DNA from: Phyllobacterium endophyticum | Lineage (GTDB): Bacteria > Pseudomonadota > Alphaproteobacteria > Rhizobiales > Rhizobiaceae | Direction of reading: 5' to 3' | DNA length: 64,000 bases | Assembly: GCF_003010935.1 (NCBI RefSeq) | Contig: NZ_PGGN01000004.1 | Coordinates: 620,001 to 684,000 of the forward strand | Part shown: positions 8,661 through 18,587 of the stretch, piece after piece | Layout: every line of letters starts with the position of its first letter | Position numbering within the stretch: the first letter of the stretch is position 1 | Position numbers and translations under genes: made by a program | The notes under the pieces: model-generated | Told to the model about the DNA's origin: nothing | Seen by the model: only the letters and a program-made list of their open reading frames with translations | Database searches by the model: none

Positions 8661-9764
8661 ATGGGTTTCAAGTGCGGCATAGTTGGGCTGCCCAATGTCG
8701 GTAAGTCGACGCTTTTCAATGCCTTGACCAAAACTGCTGCTGCTCAAGCTGCAAACTATCCGTTCTGTACGATCGAGCCGAATACCGGTGAGGTTGCCGT
8801 ACCAGATCCCCGCTTGCAGACGATTGCCAAGATCGGCAAATCTGCCAATATCGTGCCCACGCGCATCAGCTTTGTTGATATCGCCGGTCTTGTACGTGGT
8901 GCCTCAAAGGGCGAAGGTCTGGGCAATCAGTTCCTGGCCAATATTCGCGAAGTCGACGCGATTATCCACGTCCTGCGTTGCTTCGAAGATGACGACATCA
9001 CCCATGTCGAGGGGCGTATCGATCCTGTTTCCGATGCAGAGACCGTCGAAACCGAACTCATGCTGTCGGACCTGGAAAGTCTGGAACGTCGCATTGTCCA
9101 ATTCCGCAAGCGTGCGAGCAGCAAGGATAAGGAGGCGCTGACCGTGCTGCCTGTCATGGAACAGGCGCTGGCGCTGTTACAAGACGGCCAACCTGTCCGG
9201 TTTATGTTGAACGGCATTTCTGCAGCGGACCTTGCTATTCTACAGGATTTGAACCTCCTGACCTCCAAGCCCGTGCTTTACGTATGCAATGTTGCAGAGG
9301 AGGATGCAGCCACAGGCAATGAATATACTGAGGCTGTAGAAGAGATGGCTACAGGCCAGGGCGCCGAGACCGTAACGATCTCTGCGGCCATCGAAGCTGA
9401 GGTCGCGCAACTGCCGGAGCCAGAGGCGAAGGAATATCTTGAAGCCATGAATCTTGATGAGCCCGGGCTGGACCGCCTCATCCGCGCAGGGTACAGATTG
9501 CTTCACCTAATTACCTATTTCACGGTTGGTCCGAAGGAAGCGCGCGCCTGGACTGTAGAACGCGGGTCAAAGGCGCCACAGGCGGCGGGCGTTATCCACA
9601 CGGATTTCGAACGGGGCTTTATTCGCGCCCAGACGATTGCCTATCAGGACTATGTTGCGCTCGGCGGCGAAGTACCTGCGAAGGAAGCTGGCAAGGCGCG
9701 CGACGAAGGCAAGGAATATGTCGTGCAAGATGGAGACATCATGCTTTTCAGGTTCAACACTTAA
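8661..9764 (+). CDS. ychF: Redox-regulated ATPase/GTPase YchF
   Basis: A 367-residue Obg-family P-loop protein that binds ribosomes and prefers ATP. G1 is GLPNVGKST (residues 9-17), the G3 region is DIAGLVRGAS, the G4 variant is NVAEED in place of NKxD (typical of YchF), and a C-terminal TGS domain contains TYFTVGPKEARAW and DFERGFIRA. It is implicated in oxidative stress response and translation quality control. The ATG follows an AAGGATCGCATATT ribosome-binding region. It lies in the rplY-pth-ychF run. Confidence 0.96.
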   Translation: MGFKCGIVGLPNVGKSTLFNALTKTAAAQAANYPFCTIEPNTGEVAVPDPRLQTIAKIGKSANIVPTRISFVDIAGLVRGASKGEGLGNQFLANIREVDAIIHVLRCFEDDDITHVEGRIDPVSDAETVETELMLSDLESLERRIVQFRKRASSKDKEALTVLPVMEQALALLQDGQPVRFMLNGISAADLAILQDLNLLTSKPVLYVCNVAEEDAATGNEYTEAVEEMATGQGAETVTISAAIEAEVAQLPEPEAKEYLEAMNLDEPGLDRLIRAGYRLLHLITYFTVGPKEARAWTVERGSKAPQAAGVIHTDFERGFIRAQTIAYQDYVALGGEVPAKEAGKARDEGKEYVVQDGDIMLFRFNT

Positions 9765-9777
9765 CGTCAGGCGTTAC

Positions 9778-10248
9778 ATGAGAGAGCATTCTCCGCGCTA
9801 TGCCTATGAGGATTTCGTTCCCGGTAGTGATTGGCCGCTGGGAGCCAAGCTCGTAACGGCTGAAGAGATCATCGATTTCGCCACCCAGTTCGACCCGCAG
9901 CCTTTTCATCTTGATGAAGCAGCAGGAAAGGCCAGCATTCTCGGAGGCCTGGCCGCCTCTGGGTGGCACACGGTGTCCATGTTCATGCGTATGCTGTGTG
10001 ACGCGTACCTTCTGGATTCAACGTCGCAAGGCGCTCCCGGGATTGATTACGTGAAGTGGAAACAACCGGTTCTTGCCGGTGATACACTCATCGGCAAGAC
10101 GACGATCCTAGAGCGACGGCTGTCCAAGTCCAAACCGTCGTTGGGGTTCGTCAAGCTGCATCATGCCCTATTCAACCAGAACGATGTGCTCGTTTGCGAA
10201 CTGGAGCACACCGCGATGTTTTCTCTGCGGGAGCCGTCTTCGATATGA
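9778..10248 (+). CDS. MaoC-like hot-dog dehydratase, first of a tandem pair
   Basis: A 156-residue single hot-dog domain. The MaoC hydratase motif is recognisable as FDPQPFHLDEAAGKAS followed by GLAASGWHT. Family members hydrate or dehydrate enoyl-CoA-type thioesters, working as dimers. Only the ATG at 9778 gives a sensible N-terminus (MREHSPRYAYEDF); the longer frame upstream lies inside ychF. Its stop overlaps the start of the second copy by ATGA, so the two are translated together and may form a heterodimer. Confidence 0.85.
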   Translation: MREHSPRYAYEDFVPGSDWPLGAKLVTAEEIIDFATQFDPQPFHLDEAAGKASILGGLAASGWHTVSMFMRMLCDAYLLDSTSQGAPGIDYVKWKQPVLAGDTLIGKTTILERRLSKSKPSLGFVKLHHALFNQNDVLVCELEHTAMFSLREPSSI

Positions 10249-10718
10249 ACGAATGGATCGAAGAATTTATCGGCGTTGAACGTGACCTCGGCACATACTC
10301 GTTCACGGCAGACGAGATCGTCAAATTTGCCACAAAGTACGATCCCCAGCGCTTTCACGTCGATCCTGAAGCTGCCAGGAAGAGTAATTTCGGGGCACTT
10401 TGCGCCTCTGGCTGGCATACCACCGCGGTCTGGATGCGGCTGAACGTCGAGGACATGAAGTCCGTGGTCAAGGCCGCTATGGCGCGCGGCGAGAAGCCGC
10501 CACAATTCGGGCCCTCTCCCGGTTTTGAAAATCTCAAATGGCTGAAGCCAGTCTACGCCGGCGATACGATCCGCTTCACACGTACTATAAAGAACGTCCG
10601 AGCACTTAAGTCCCGTCCTGGGTGGTCCATGATGCAAATGTACTCGGCGGCCTATAATCAGCGGGACGAAAAGGTGCTGGAATTCGATAGTGCGGCACTT
10701 ATTGCGCTGCCGGAATAA
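10245..10718 (+). CDS. MaoC-like hot-dog dehydratase, second of a tandem pair
   Basis: A 157-residue hot-dog protein, clearly paralogous to its upstream neighbour: YDPQRFHVDPEAARKS aligns with that gene's FDPQPFHLDEAAGKAS, and both continue into ASGWHT. It begins at the ATG overlapping the first copy's TGA (10245-10248). The coupled pair points to a shared task in acyl-CoA or polyketide-like metabolism, but no other pathway gene is adjacent, so the substrate is unknown. It ends 3 bases before the convergent apt stop. Confidence 0.85.
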   Translation: MNEWIEEFIGVERDLGTYSFTADEIVKFATKYDPQRFHVDPEAARKSNFGALCASGWHTTAVWMRLNVEDMKSVVKAAMARGEKPPQFGPSPGFENLKWLKPVYAGDTIRFTRTIKNVRALKSRPGWSMMQMYSAAYNQRDEKVLEFDSAALIALPE

Positions 10719-10720
10719 GG

Positions 10721-11266
10721 TCAGTGGCCATCGAAGGCAATCAGAGTTCTAACATTCACGCCTAGAGCTTCGAGCTTTCGGCGGCCGCCGAGTTCCGGCA
10801 GATCAATGATGAAACAAGCGCTGACTATATCCGCACCCATTTGCTGCAACAGCTTCACTGCCCCCTCCGCGGTACCGCCGGTTGCAATAAGGTCGTCCAC
10901 CAGTATGACCTTGTCGCCAGGCACAATGGCGTCTCGGTGCATTTCCATCTCGTCGATACCGTACTCAAGACTGTAGGCAATTCGCACCGTATCGTGCGGG
11001 AGCTTGCCCTTCTTGCGTATAGGCACAAATCCGGAGGAAAGCTGGTGTGCCATTGCCCCGCCGATGATAAAGCCTCGCGCTTCGATACCCGCCACCTTAT
11101 CCACCTTACCGCCAGCATAAGGATGCACCAGCTCATCAACCGCCCGCCGGAAGGCGCGTGCATTACCGAGCAAAGTCGTAATGTCGCGAAACATAACACC
11201 GGGTTTTGGATAATCAGGAATGTTGCGGATAGCCTCAAACAGCGTCTGCTTCAGCGTTGAATCCAT
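10721..11266 (-). CDS. apt: Adenine phosphoribosyltransferase
   Basis: Salvages adenine with PRPP to AMP. It has 181 residues, normal for the family. Signatures are [20 protein letters not shown] at the N-terminus, EARGFI, the flexible-loop [10 protein letters not shown], and the PRPP-binding [10 protein letters not shown]. It is transcribed away from the bc1 operon's terminator, which lies just upstream. It ends 3 bases from the MaoC gene in a convergent arrangement. Confidence 0.96.
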   Translation of the reverse strand: MDSTLKQTLFEAIRNIPDYPKPGVMFRDITTLLGNARAFRRAVDELVHPYAGGKVDKVAGIEARGFIIGGAMAHQLSSGFVPIRKKGKLPHDTVRIAYSLEYGIDEMEMHRDAIVPGDKVILVDDLIATGGTAEGAVKLLQQMGADIVSACFIIDLPELGGRRKLEALGVNVRTLIAFDGH

Positions 11267-11320
11267 CTCTCAATCCTTCATACCGTCGATAGACACGATA
11301 ATCTAATAATCTGCCTTCAA

Positions 11321-11344
11321 AAGAAAAGGGCGCAGCGCGCCCCC
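11321..11344 (-). terminator. Intrinsic terminator of the bc1 operon
   Basis: On the minus strand a GGGCGC/GCGCCC stem (11342-11337 with 11333-11328) with a GCT loop is followed by TTTTCTTTT. It starts about 25 bases after the cytochrome c1 stop, where the petABC transcript should end, and just upstream of apt. Confidence 0.8.
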
Positions 11345-11368
11345 TTCAAACTCGGCATCTTCCGTCGA

Positions 11369-12232
11369 TCAATGTTCGACGTCGGCCCAGATCCTGCGTT
11401 TGGCCACATAGACCAGACCTGCGAAAAGGATAAGGAAGACCATGACGCGGAAACCCGTCTTCTTGCGCTCTTCCAGATGCGGTTCTGCAGCCCACATCAG
11501 GAACGCTGCGATGTCCTGAGAATACTGAGACAGGGTTTGCGGTGCGCCATCATCGTAGGTCACTTGGCCATCCTGCAGAGGCTGTGCCATCGCAAGCGAC
11601 TTAGCAGAGATAAAATGGGGATTATAGTGCGTACCCTCGGGTATCTGCATACCTTCGGGCGGAGTCTCACCATAGCCGGTAAGGAGGGCGTGAATGTAGT
11701 CAGGACCGCCTTCCTGATATTGCGTGGCAATGTCGGTTATGAAACGCGGAAAGCCGCGTTCAACTGCGCGCGCCTTGGCAATGAGAGAGAAATCAGGCGG
11801 CGCAGCACCGTTGTTAGCTGCAGCTGCCGCCTGCGCATTCGGAAATGGTGAGGGGAAATAGTCGGATGGAAGTGCCTTGCGAGTGAACATTTCACCCTCG
11901 GCATTGGGGCCATCCTGCACTTCGTACTCGGCGGCAAAAGCCTTCACCTGAGCTTCCGAATAGCCAAGTTCTTCAAGTGAACGGAAAGCGACCATATGCA
12001 TCGAGTGGCAAGCAGAGCACACTTCCTTGTAGATTTTCAGACCGCGCTGTAGCTGCTGCTTGTCGTAGTGACCGAATGGACCGGCAAAAGACCACTGCAT
12101 CTCTTCCGGCTCTTTGATCGGGAAATGCGTTGGTTCAGCAGCATTGTGTGCTTCTTCGGCAGCATTCACGGTGCCAAGCGCCAGCACAACACCGAGGCCG
12201 GCAGCAGCGAGACCGAGGAGGAGTTTTTTCAT
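11369..12232 (-). CDS. petC: Cytochrome c1 of the bc1 complex
   Basis: The haem c subunit of ubiquinol:cytochrome c reductase. The 287-residue protein has a Sec signal peptide (about 1-24, ending VNAAEE), the haem motif CSACH (Cys72, Cys75, His76), the EGMQIPEGTHYNPHF region expected to supply the Met axial ligand, and one C-terminal anchor helix (VMVFLILFAGLVYVA). I start at ATG 12232, preceded by AAGGG; an upstream TTG at 12256 touching petB is unlikely. Here c1 is a separate protein, not fused to cytochrome b. It is the last gene of petABC and is followed by a terminator. Confidence 0.95.
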   Translation of the reverse strand: MKKLLLGLAAAGLGVVLALGTVNAAEEAHNAAEPTHFPIKEPEEMQWSFAGPFGHYDKQQLQRGLKIYKEVCSACHSMHMVAFRSLEELGYSEAQVKAFAAEYEVQDGPNAEGEMFTRKALPSDYFPSPFPNAQAAAAANNGAAPPDFSLIAKARAVERGFPRFITDIATQYQEGGPDYIHALLTGYGETPPEGMQIPEGTHYNPHFISAKSLAMAQPLQDGQVTYDDGAPQTLSQYSQDIAAFLMWAAEPHLEERKKTGFRVMVFLILFAGLVYVAKRRIWADVEH

Positions 12233-12252
12233 GTTTGAGCCCTTCACGATTC

Positions 12253-13551
12253 TCAAGCCCTGGTTTCCGGAGCGGCCGCAACACCGGCCGGTTGGCCGCC
12301 ACTCCTGGTTTTCGCAAGCACCGCTTCGGTGATCGAGTTGGGCAAGCGCCGCGGTGTTTCGATCAGACCAAGGAGCGGCATCAGGACAATGAAGAAGCCA
12401 AAGTAGTAGGCAGTGCCAAGCTGGGAGAACAATGTGTACAAGCCCTCGGCAGGACGCGATCCCAGCCAGCCAAGCATGATGGCATTGGCGACGAAGAGCC
12501 AGAAGAACAGCTTATACCAAGGGCGGTAGACAGCAGAACGTATCTTCGATGTGTCTAACCACGGCACAATGAACAGGATTGCGATCGAACCGAACATCGT
12601 CAGGACGCCGCCGAGCTTGGAGTTGATCGGCCCGATGTTGAAGGTGATCGCGCGCAGCATCGCGTAAAACGGCAGGAAGTACCATTCAGGGACGATGTGA
12701 GCAGGCGTTTTTAGAGAGTCAGCCTGGATGTAATTGTCCGGGTGGCCCATGTAATTCGGTAGATAGAAGACAAAGTAGGCGAAGAGGATGAAGAAAATCA
12801 CCATCCCAAATGCATCCTTGACGGTCGCATAGGGCGTGAAGGCAACAGTGTCGGTCTTGGATTTGACCTCGATGCCAGTAGGATTTGTCTGACCAGTGAC
12901 GTGCAAGGCCCATACGTGCAGGACAACAACACCTGCAATCATGAACGGCAGCAGATAGTGCAGCGAGAAAAACCGGTTGAGCGTGGGATTGTCCACGGCA
13001 AAGCCACCAAGGAGCAACTGCTGGATCGGGTCGCCTATAACGGGGAATGCCGTGAAAAATCCAGTGATGACTGTTGCACCCCAGAAGGACATCTGTCCCC
13101 ATGGCAAGACATAACCCATGAAGGCGGTCGCCATCATCAGGAGGAGTATGATCACTCCAAGAATCCACAACAGTTCGCGTGGCGCTTTGTAGGAGCCATA
13201 ATAAAGCCCGCGGAAGATATGTACGTACACCGCCAGGAAGAACATGGATGCGCCGTTCGAGTGTAGATACCGCAGGAGCCAGCCCGAATTGACATCGCGC
13301 ATGATCTTTTCCACGGAGTTGAATGCCAGCCCGACGTCCGCAGCGTAATGCATCGCCAAAACCACGCCGGTCAGTATCTGTGAAACCAGCATGATCGCCA
13401 GAATGCCACCAAATGCATAGGCATAGTTCAGATTGCGCGGAACTGGATAGGCGACAAAAGAATCATAGACCAGGCGCGGCAATGGCAGTCGCGCGTCGAT
13501 CCACTTCTCGATGCCGGTGCCCGGCGTATAGGATGAATGTCCACCGCTCAT
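12253..13551 (-). CDS. petB: Cytochrome b of the bc1 complex
   Basis: A 432-residue membrane protein carrying haems bL and bH and the Qo and Qi sites. Recognisable segments are [48 protein letters not shown] (Qo region), [15 protein letters not shown] (PEWY motif) and a C-terminal extension. About eight membrane helices are expected. It is the middle gene of petA-petB-petC, 21 bases after petA and 20 before petC. Confidence 0.97.
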   Translation of the reverse strand: MSGGHSSYTPGTGIEKWIDARLPLPRLVYDSFVAYPVPRNLNYAYAFGGILAIMLVSQILTGVVLAMHYAADVGLAFNSVEKIMRDVNSGWLLRYLHSNGASMFFLAVYVHIFRGLYYGSYKAPRELLWILGVIILLLMMATAFMGYVLPWGQMSFWGATVITGFFTAFPVIGDPIQQLLLGGFAVDNPTLNRFFSLHYLLPFMIAGVVVLHVWALHVTGQTNPTGIEVKSKTDTVAFTPYATVKDAFGMVIFFILFAYFVFYLPNYMGHPDNYIQADSLKTPAHIVPEWYFLPFYAMLRAITFNIGPINSKLGGVLTMFGSIAILFIVPWLDTSKIRSAVYRPWYKLFFWLFVANAIMLGWLGSRPAEGLYTLFSQLGTAYYFGFFIVLMPLLGLIETPRRLPNSITEAVLAKTRSGGQPAGVAAAPETRA

Positions 13552-13572
13552 GTCGTGTCTCCCCGTGGAACC

Positions 13573-14136
13573 TTAGCCGATCTTGATGACGGTGTCGGAA
13601 GTGAAAGTAAGTGGCGGGACTGGTAGATTTTCCGGCGCCGGGCCCGAGCGAATGCGTCCGGCAGTATCGTATACCGAACCATGGCAAGGGCAGAACCAAC
13701 CGCCGAACTCTCCCTGCTGACCAAGCGGAATACAGCCGAGATGGGTGCATACACCAATCATTACCAGCCAGTTTTCCTTGTCCTTGGCAGCTGCACGGTC
13801 CGCGTCGGTTGCCTGCGCGTCGCTCGGCAGGTTGGCGTTGCGAGCGATCGGATCCTTCAATTGGCTCAGCTGGGTGTTTTTTGAATCAGAAATTTCCTGC
13901 GGCGTCCGGTTGCGAATGAAGACCGGCTTTCCACGCCACTTCACCGTCAGTGACATGCCGGGCTGAACAGCCGAAACATCAACTTCGATGGACGAGACCG
14001 CCAAGGTCGACGCGTCTGGCCGCATCTGATCGATGAATGGCCAGGCAAAAGCTCCCGCACCGACCACACCGGCCATACCAGTCGCAATATAGAGGAAGTC
14101 ACGCCGTGTCGGCTCGGTCGTATCGTGTGCGCTCAC
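13573..14136 (-). CDS. petA: Rieske iron-sulfur subunit of the bc1 complex
   Basis: A 187-residue Rieske protein. It has a Tat signal/anchor ([11 protein letters not shown] then a hydrophobic segment) and cluster-binding boxes CTHLGC (Cys130, His132, Cys135) and CPCHGS (Cys149, Cys151, His152), with the extra cysteines forming the usual disulfide. The start codon is GTG at 14136, preceded by AAGGAACAGGCCCC. An insertion rich in Asp/Ala (about 95-120) is typical of alphaproteobacterial Rieske proteins. It is the first gene of the operon; the spacer upstream (14137-14408) should hold the promoter. Confidence 0.96.
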   Translation of the reverse strand: MSAHDTTEPTRRDFLYIATGMAGVVGAGAFAWPFIDQMRPDASTLAVSSIEVDVSAVQPGMSLTVKWRGKPVFIRNRTPQEISDSKNTQLSQLKDPIARNANLPSDAQATDADRAAAKDKENWLVMIGVCTHLGCIPLGQQGEFGGWFCPCHGSVYDTAGRIRSGPAPENLPVPPLTFTSDTVIKIG

Positions 14137-14408
14137 GGGGCCTGTTCCTTTCCGAATAACAACGCAGCAGAAGACTCCGTTTTGTCAGCACAATAGAAGA
14201 CTGGCCCAAGAACTGAGCACTGCGGAATCCCCAACATATGGCGTGGTTTCTAAGCATGTCGCTTGAGCTTGTCCAGCCTGACAGCGTCACAAGGGCAGGA
14301 TGTCGCAGGGATATGCCGCTACACAGGTCATGCCCTTCAAAGCACGCCGATTGAGCGGGACAGAGCTGTCAGATATCACCGCAATGCATGTCAAAAACCC
14401 TATCCCAG

Positions 14409-16256
14409 CTACTCCGCGGCTTCCTGGTCATCGACGCCCAAAAATCCGCCTGATTGACGCGCCCACAGCGAGGCGTAAATTCCCTTGGCGGCGATGAGTT
14501 GCTCGTGGCTTCCGCTTTCGACAATCTGCCCCTTGTCCATCACGATGAGCCGGTCAAGGGCCGCAATGGTGGATAGCCGATGCGCAATCGCTATAACAGT
14601 TTTCCCCTGCATGAGCCGATAGAGATTGTCCTGTATCGCCGCCTCCACCTCCGAATCGAGCGCTGACGTTGCCTCGTCCATGATGAGGATAGGAGCATCC
14701 TTGAGCATAACGCGGGCAATGGCAATCCGCTGGCGCTGCCCGCCGGAAAGCTTTACGCCTCGCTCGCCGACATGAGCATCAAAGCCGCGCCTGCCCTTGG
14801 CATCGGAGAGTTCCTCGATGAAGCGATCGGCTTGGGCATTTGTCACAGCTCGCAACATCATTTCTTCGGACGCGTCAGGACGACCATATAACACATTGTC
14901 GCGGACCGACCGATGCAGGAGCGATGTGTCCTGGGTCACCATTCCTATGTGCGCGCGCAACGAATCCTGTGAGACCTTCGAAATGTCTTGCCCATCGATA
15001 AGTATGCGTCCGCTTTCAAGATCATAGAACCTCAGCAATAGATTGACCAAGGTTGATTTGCCAGCACCGGATCGCCCCACCAGGCCGATTTTCTCGCCGG
15101 GGCGAATGTCGAGTGACAGACGGTCGATGATACCGGCGCCCTTGCCATAGTGGAAGCCGATCGAATCGAACCTGATCGCGCCGGCAGTTACCTTGAGTTC
15201 CGGTGCGTTTGGCGCGTCCGGGACAAGACGAGGCAAGGAGATGGAAGTGATGCCATCCTCGACGGTTCCTATGTTCTCGAACAGAGCCGACATCTCCCAC
15301 ATGATCCATTGCGACATGCCGTTGAGACGAAGAACCAGGCCGATACCCACCGCTACGGCACCAACCGAGATCGCTGAACCGAGCCACAACCAGATGGCGA
15401 TGCCACCGACGGAAAAAAGCAGCAGACAGTTCATTGCATAAAGAGAGAAGTGAAAGCTCGTCACCAGCCGCATCTGCCGGTGAACGGTTGTAAGAAAATT
15501 CTCCAGACCCTCTCGCGCATAGCTTTCTTCGCGCTTGGAGTGAGAAAACAGCTTCACTGTCGCGATGTTTGTATAGCTGTCGACAATTCTGCCAGTCATC
15601 GTGGAACGCGCGTCTGCCTGCCGTTCTGAAACCAGGCGAATTTTGGGGATGAAGTAGCGAAGCAGGCCGATATAGACGAGAAGCCAGATGACGAAAGGCA
15701 GCATGAGCCGCAGGTCCGCCGCAGCTGCAATGATCAACGTCCCGGTGAAATAGACAATGACGTAGTTAAGAACGTCAAGCAGTTTCATGACGGTTTCCCG
15801 AACCGCCAGCGATGTCTGCATGAGCTTGGTTGAAACGCGTCCGGCAAATTCGTCCTGGAAGAAAGTCATGGACTGCCGGATAAGGTACCGATGCACCATC
15901 CAGCGGATGCGCATTGGATAATTCCCGAGCAAAGTCTGATGAATGATCAGCGAATCCAGTAGCACGACACCGGGCATCACGATCAGCACCACGCCTGCGA
16001 TGAGAGCGAGTTTCAGCCCTTCATCTGCCAGGAATGTTTCGCGCGAATGACTGGAAAGCCAATCGACGATATTGCCCATGAAAGCAAACATCGAGACTTC
16101 GAGCACAGCGATCAACGCCGTGCAGACAGCCATAATGGCGATCCACCGCCAAGCCCCCTGGGTGTAGTGGAAGCAAAATGCGACAAGAGTCCTTGGCGGC
16201 TCAGCCGGTTCTGCGGGGGGAAATGGCTCGAGCCTCTCTTCAAACCAGCGAAACAT
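14409..16256 (-). CDS. ABC exporter (fused membrane and ATPase domains)
   Basis: A 615-residue half-transporter with a type IV (exporter) membrane domain at about 1-340 and a nucleotide-binding domain at about 355-590. ATPase motifs are Walker A GRSGAGKST (about 389-397), Q-loop MVTQDTSLL, signature LSGGQRQRIAIAR (about 500), Walker B ILIMDEATSALD and the H-loop IAHRLST. It should act as a homodimer exporting lipid-like or hydrophobic molecules. The substrate cannot be read from sequence. It is divergent from trmL. Confidence 0.9.
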   Translation of the reverse strand: MFRWFEERLEPFPPAEPAEPPRTLVAFCFHYTQGAWRWIAIMAVCTALIAVLEVSMFAFMGNIVDWLSSHSRETFLADEGLKLALIAGVVLIVMPGVVLLDSLIIHQTLLGNYPMRIRWMVHRYLIRQSMTFFQDEFAGRVSTKLMQTSLAVRETVMKLLDVLNYVIVYFTGTLIIAAAADLRLMLPFVIWLLVYIGLLRYFIPKIRLVSERQADARSTMTGRIVDSYTNIATVKLFSHSKREESYAREGLENFLTTVHRQMRLVTSFHFSLYAMNCLLLFSVGGIAIWLWLGSAISVGAVAVGIGLVLRLNGMSQWIMWEMSALFENIGTVEDGITSISLPRLVPDAPNAPELKVTAGAIRFDSIGFHYGKGAGIIDRLSLDIRPGEKIGLVGRSGAGKSTLVNLLLRFYDLESGRILIDGQDISKVSQDSLRAHIGMVTQDTSLLHRSVRDNVLYGRPDASEEMMLRAVTNAQADRFIEELSDAKGRRGFDAHVGERGVKLSGGQRQRIAIARVMLKDAPILIMDEATSALDSEVEAAIQDNLYRLMQGKTVIAIAHRLSTIAALDRLIVMDKGQIVESGSHEQLIAAKGIYASLWARQSGGFLGVDDQEAAE

Positions 16257-16294
16257 TGTTAAAACCTCATGGCACTGTCGGCGGCGTCGACTTC

Positions 16295-16786
16295 ATGGAG
16301 AATATATCTTTGACTTCATCACATGGCGACCTTCGCGTCGCACTCTATCAGCCTGACATCCCGGGCAACACGGGCACTATACTGCGCATGGCGGCTTGCT
16401 TTGGCATTGGCGTAGACATCATCGAACCGGCTGGCTTCGACATCTCTGATCGTGCGCTGAAGCGAGCCGGCATGGACTACGTTGAACAGGCAACCCTGAC
16501 CCGTCACGCCAATTGGCGGCAGTTCCAGGAATGGCGGCTCGGTGAGAAACGCCGAGTTCTGCTGTTCTCCACCAAGGCAGCAGAGGCTTACACACAGTTC
16601 ACATTCAAGCCCGGCGACATTCTTCTGTTTGGCAGGGAATCAGCAGGTGTTCCGGAGGACGTTCACCAGTCCGCAGACGCGAGGCTGATCATCCCCATGG
16701 TTTCCGGTGCCCGTTCACTCAATCTGGCGCTTTCAGCAGCAATTGCCACGGCCGAAGCTCAAAGGCAGTTTTCTTGCCTCCGCTGA
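16295..16786 (+). CDS. trmL: tRNA (cytidine(34)-2'-O)-methyltransferase
   Basis: A 163-residue minimal SPOUT methyltransferase that 2'-O-methylates the wobble base of tRNA-Leu isoacceptors. Knot motifs are present: ALYQPDIPGNTGTILRMAAC, LFGRESAGVP and the C-terminal MVSGARSLNLALSAAIA. I start at ATG 16295; the longer open frame to 16178 overlaps the divergent ABC exporter. It converges on the binding-protein gene, with a strong hairpin between the stops. Confidence 0.92.
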   Translation: MENISLTSSHGDLRVALYQPDIPGNTGTILRMAACFGIGVDIIEPAGFDISDRALKRAGMDYVEQATLTRHANWRQFQEWRLGEKRRVLLFSTKAAEAYTQFTFKPGDILLFGRESAGVPEDVHQSADARLIIPMVSGARSLNLALSAAIATAEAQRQFSCLR

Positions 16787-16788
16787 CA

Positions 16789-16816
16789 ATCCGCCAGCCA
16801 TTGCTGGCCGGCGGAT
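16789..16816. terminator. Bidirectional terminator-like hairpin
   Basis: ATCCGCC (16789-16795) pairs with GGCGGAT (16810-16816), with further AGC/GCT pairing inside around a CATT loop. It lies between the convergent stops of trmL and the binding-protein gene. No clear T-run follows on either strand, so efficiency is uncertain. Confidence 0.55.
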
Positions 16817-16837
16817 CACCTTTCCAAGCAGTCCTTG

Positions 16838-17941
16838 TCAGTCGATCTGGGTGGCCTTGCCGCCTTCCCATTTATAGAAGACAAAAGCCGGTGTATTCAG
16901 ATCACCTGTGCTGGAATAGCTGAGGTCGCCTGCCACTGTCGGAAATGCTTCACCCGACTTGATCTTTGCTGCAACCTCGGTTGGCTCAGCCGAACCGGCC
17001 TTTTCTATGCCTCCTGCGATGACTTGCAAAGCGGCATAGGCATTGAGCGTGAAGGCTTCGGCCGGAATGTTCTTGGCCTGGAGCGCTTCCACGACCTTCG
17101 ATGCTGCAGGGTTCTTGGTCGGATCGGCACTGTTGGTGAACAATGTGCCTGCCGCGGCTTCTCCGCCGATGGCCCAATATTCGGTGTTCGACAAGCCATC
17201 AGGGCCGACGAGCTGAGCCTTGATGCCTTGATCGTTCAACTGACGTGCAATAAGCCCGCCCTCGGCATGGTAGCCGCCGAAATAGATCACGTCTGCTTTT
17301 TCGGACTTGATGCGGGTAATGAGCGCGCTGTAGTCCTTCTCACCAGCGTTGATGCCTTCGAACACCACTTCGGTGACCCCGCCTTTGTTGAGTACGGCTT
17401 TCAACCCATTGGCAATACCCGTCCCATAGGGTGTTTTGTCATAGACAATGGCAATGCGTTTATCCTTGAACTTGTCCAGCATATATTTGCCGGCGACATC
17501 AGCCTGTTGATCATCGCGGCCGCAGGTGCGGAACACGGTTTCAAGACCACGCGTCGTCAGATCCGGCGTGGTGGCCGTTGGTGTAACCATAACGATGCCG
17601 TTTTCAGCCAGTACGTCCGACACCGGCATGGCGACGCCCGAGGTAACGGGACCAACTACGAACTTGATACCCTCCCCCACGACCTGATTGGCGACCGACA
17701 CACCCTGCTTGGGTTCGCCCGCGTCGTCGAAGACCTTCGTCACGATCTTTTCGCCTTTGATACCGCCGGCGGCATTGATGGCTTCTGCAGCACTTTCGAC
17801 GCCGTTCTTCACCTGCAGCCCATAAGCCGCAACTGGTCCAGTCACAGGCGCTATGATGCCGACGACGATGTCTGCCTTCGCAAACGACGTCATAGCCACT
17901 ACGGCAGCTAATGCCACGCTAGAGATCAACGATAAGCGCAT
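16838..17941 (-). CDS. Branched-chain amino acid-type ABC substrate-binding protein
   Basis: A 367-residue periplasmic protein of the LivJ/LivK (peripla_BP_6) family. A Sec signal peptide occupies about 1-23 (ending FAKA, then [13 protein letters not shown]). The family's N-terminal lobe pattern [17 protein letters not shown] and the [10 protein letters not shown] ligand-site segment are visible. Permease and ATPase genes are not adjacent, so it is an orphan binding protein that may feed a Liv transporter encoded elsewhere. The exact ligand (Leu/Ile/Val or another amino acid) cannot be decided. The ATG is preceded by AAGGAGGAAACA, a very strong ribosome binding site. Confidence 0.9.
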   Translation of the reverse strand: MRLSLISSVALAAVVAMTSFAKADIVVGIIAPVTGPVAAYGLQVKNGVESAAEAINAAGGIKGEKIVTKVFDDAGEPKQGVSVANQVVGEGIKFVVGPVTSGVAMPVSDVLAENGIVMVTPTATTPDLTTRGLETVFRTCGRDDQQADVAGKYMLDKFKDKRIAIVYDKTPYGTGIANGLKAVLNKGGVTEVVFEGINAGEKDYSALITRIKSEKADVIYFGGYHAEGGLIARQLNDQGIKAQLVGPDGLSNTEYWAIGGEAAAGTLFTNSADPTKNPAASKVVEALQAKNIPAEAFTLNAYAALQVIAGGIEKAGSAEPTEVAAKIKSGEAFPTVAGDLSYSSTGDLNTPAFVFYKWEGGKATQID

Positions 17942-18157
17942 TGTTTCCTCCTTGGATTTCTTATGCGTCCCGGACGATTCTCCGGTGCTGGGAAAGTTCT
18001 ACTGGCTTTGAAAATGCCTGTCAGCCGTGAACAAGGCTAAAACCTACAAAACGATCGAAAATACTTATTTATTTTTGGAATTGGCCTCTAAATCGCGGGA
18101 TAGATCAATTCCTTGCGAAATATCATCAATTTTATTGTTGAAACGGTACTTTTTCGT

Positions 18158-18433
18158 TCACTCGGCGTTCGGCAGGCGACGCATCGTGAACTCTATGATG
18201 TCGCCCGGACGTTCGTACCAGCTTTCGATTTCCGTCCAATAGGCCGCTTTAGGATATTGTTCGAACCACTCGCGAGCCTTTTCCCTGGCCGCGATCCTTG
18301 GCAACTTGAAGCTCTCACGAACGAATGCACCGCGTTGCTGGCTGGATGAGCCTTCGCGGCTTTCCTTCAATCTCCTGCGTAAACCGTCTAGCGGCGGTTT
18401 CGGGTATTGCGACCGGGGGGCTTTGGAGACCAT
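18158..18433 (-). CDS. Small conserved basic protein, function unknown
   Basis: A 91-residue soluble protein, basic at the N-terminus (PRSQYPKPPLDGLRRRLK) with a compact C-terminal half (REKAREWFEQYPKAAYWTEI, then WYERPGDIIEFTMRRLP). I recall similar short proteins in Hyphomicrobiales, but no function is attached to them. There are no membrane segments or cysteines. It stands alone between the binding-protein gene and hemF. Coding is supported by codon pattern and by the conserved-looking aromatic/charged block. Confidence 0.7.
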   Translation of the reverse strand: MVSKAPRSQYPKPPLDGLRRRLKESREGSSSQQRGAFVRESFKLPRIAAREKAREWFEQYPKAAYWTEIESWYERPGDIIEFTMRRLPNAE

Positions 18434-18587
18434 ATCTATCCCTCACTGAACCCTACAATCATTAGATTATGTACTGTGTGGCCGGAAAACGAGTCATTTT
18501 TTCAAGGATGTGAGGAATGAGCGGCAGGGCCTTCCTTTTGGCTCCGCGTTGATGTGATAATGTCGGGGCGAAAAAGGATTCTTTGCA

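Noticed and set aside
12233..12256. TTG start for cytochrome c1
   Set aside because: It would place eight residues ahead of a normal Sec signal; the ATG at 12232 has a ribosome binding site.
16835..17911. 358-codon open frame on the plus strand
   Set aside because: It mirrors the periplasmic binding-protein gene, whose signal peptide and family motifs are unambiguous.
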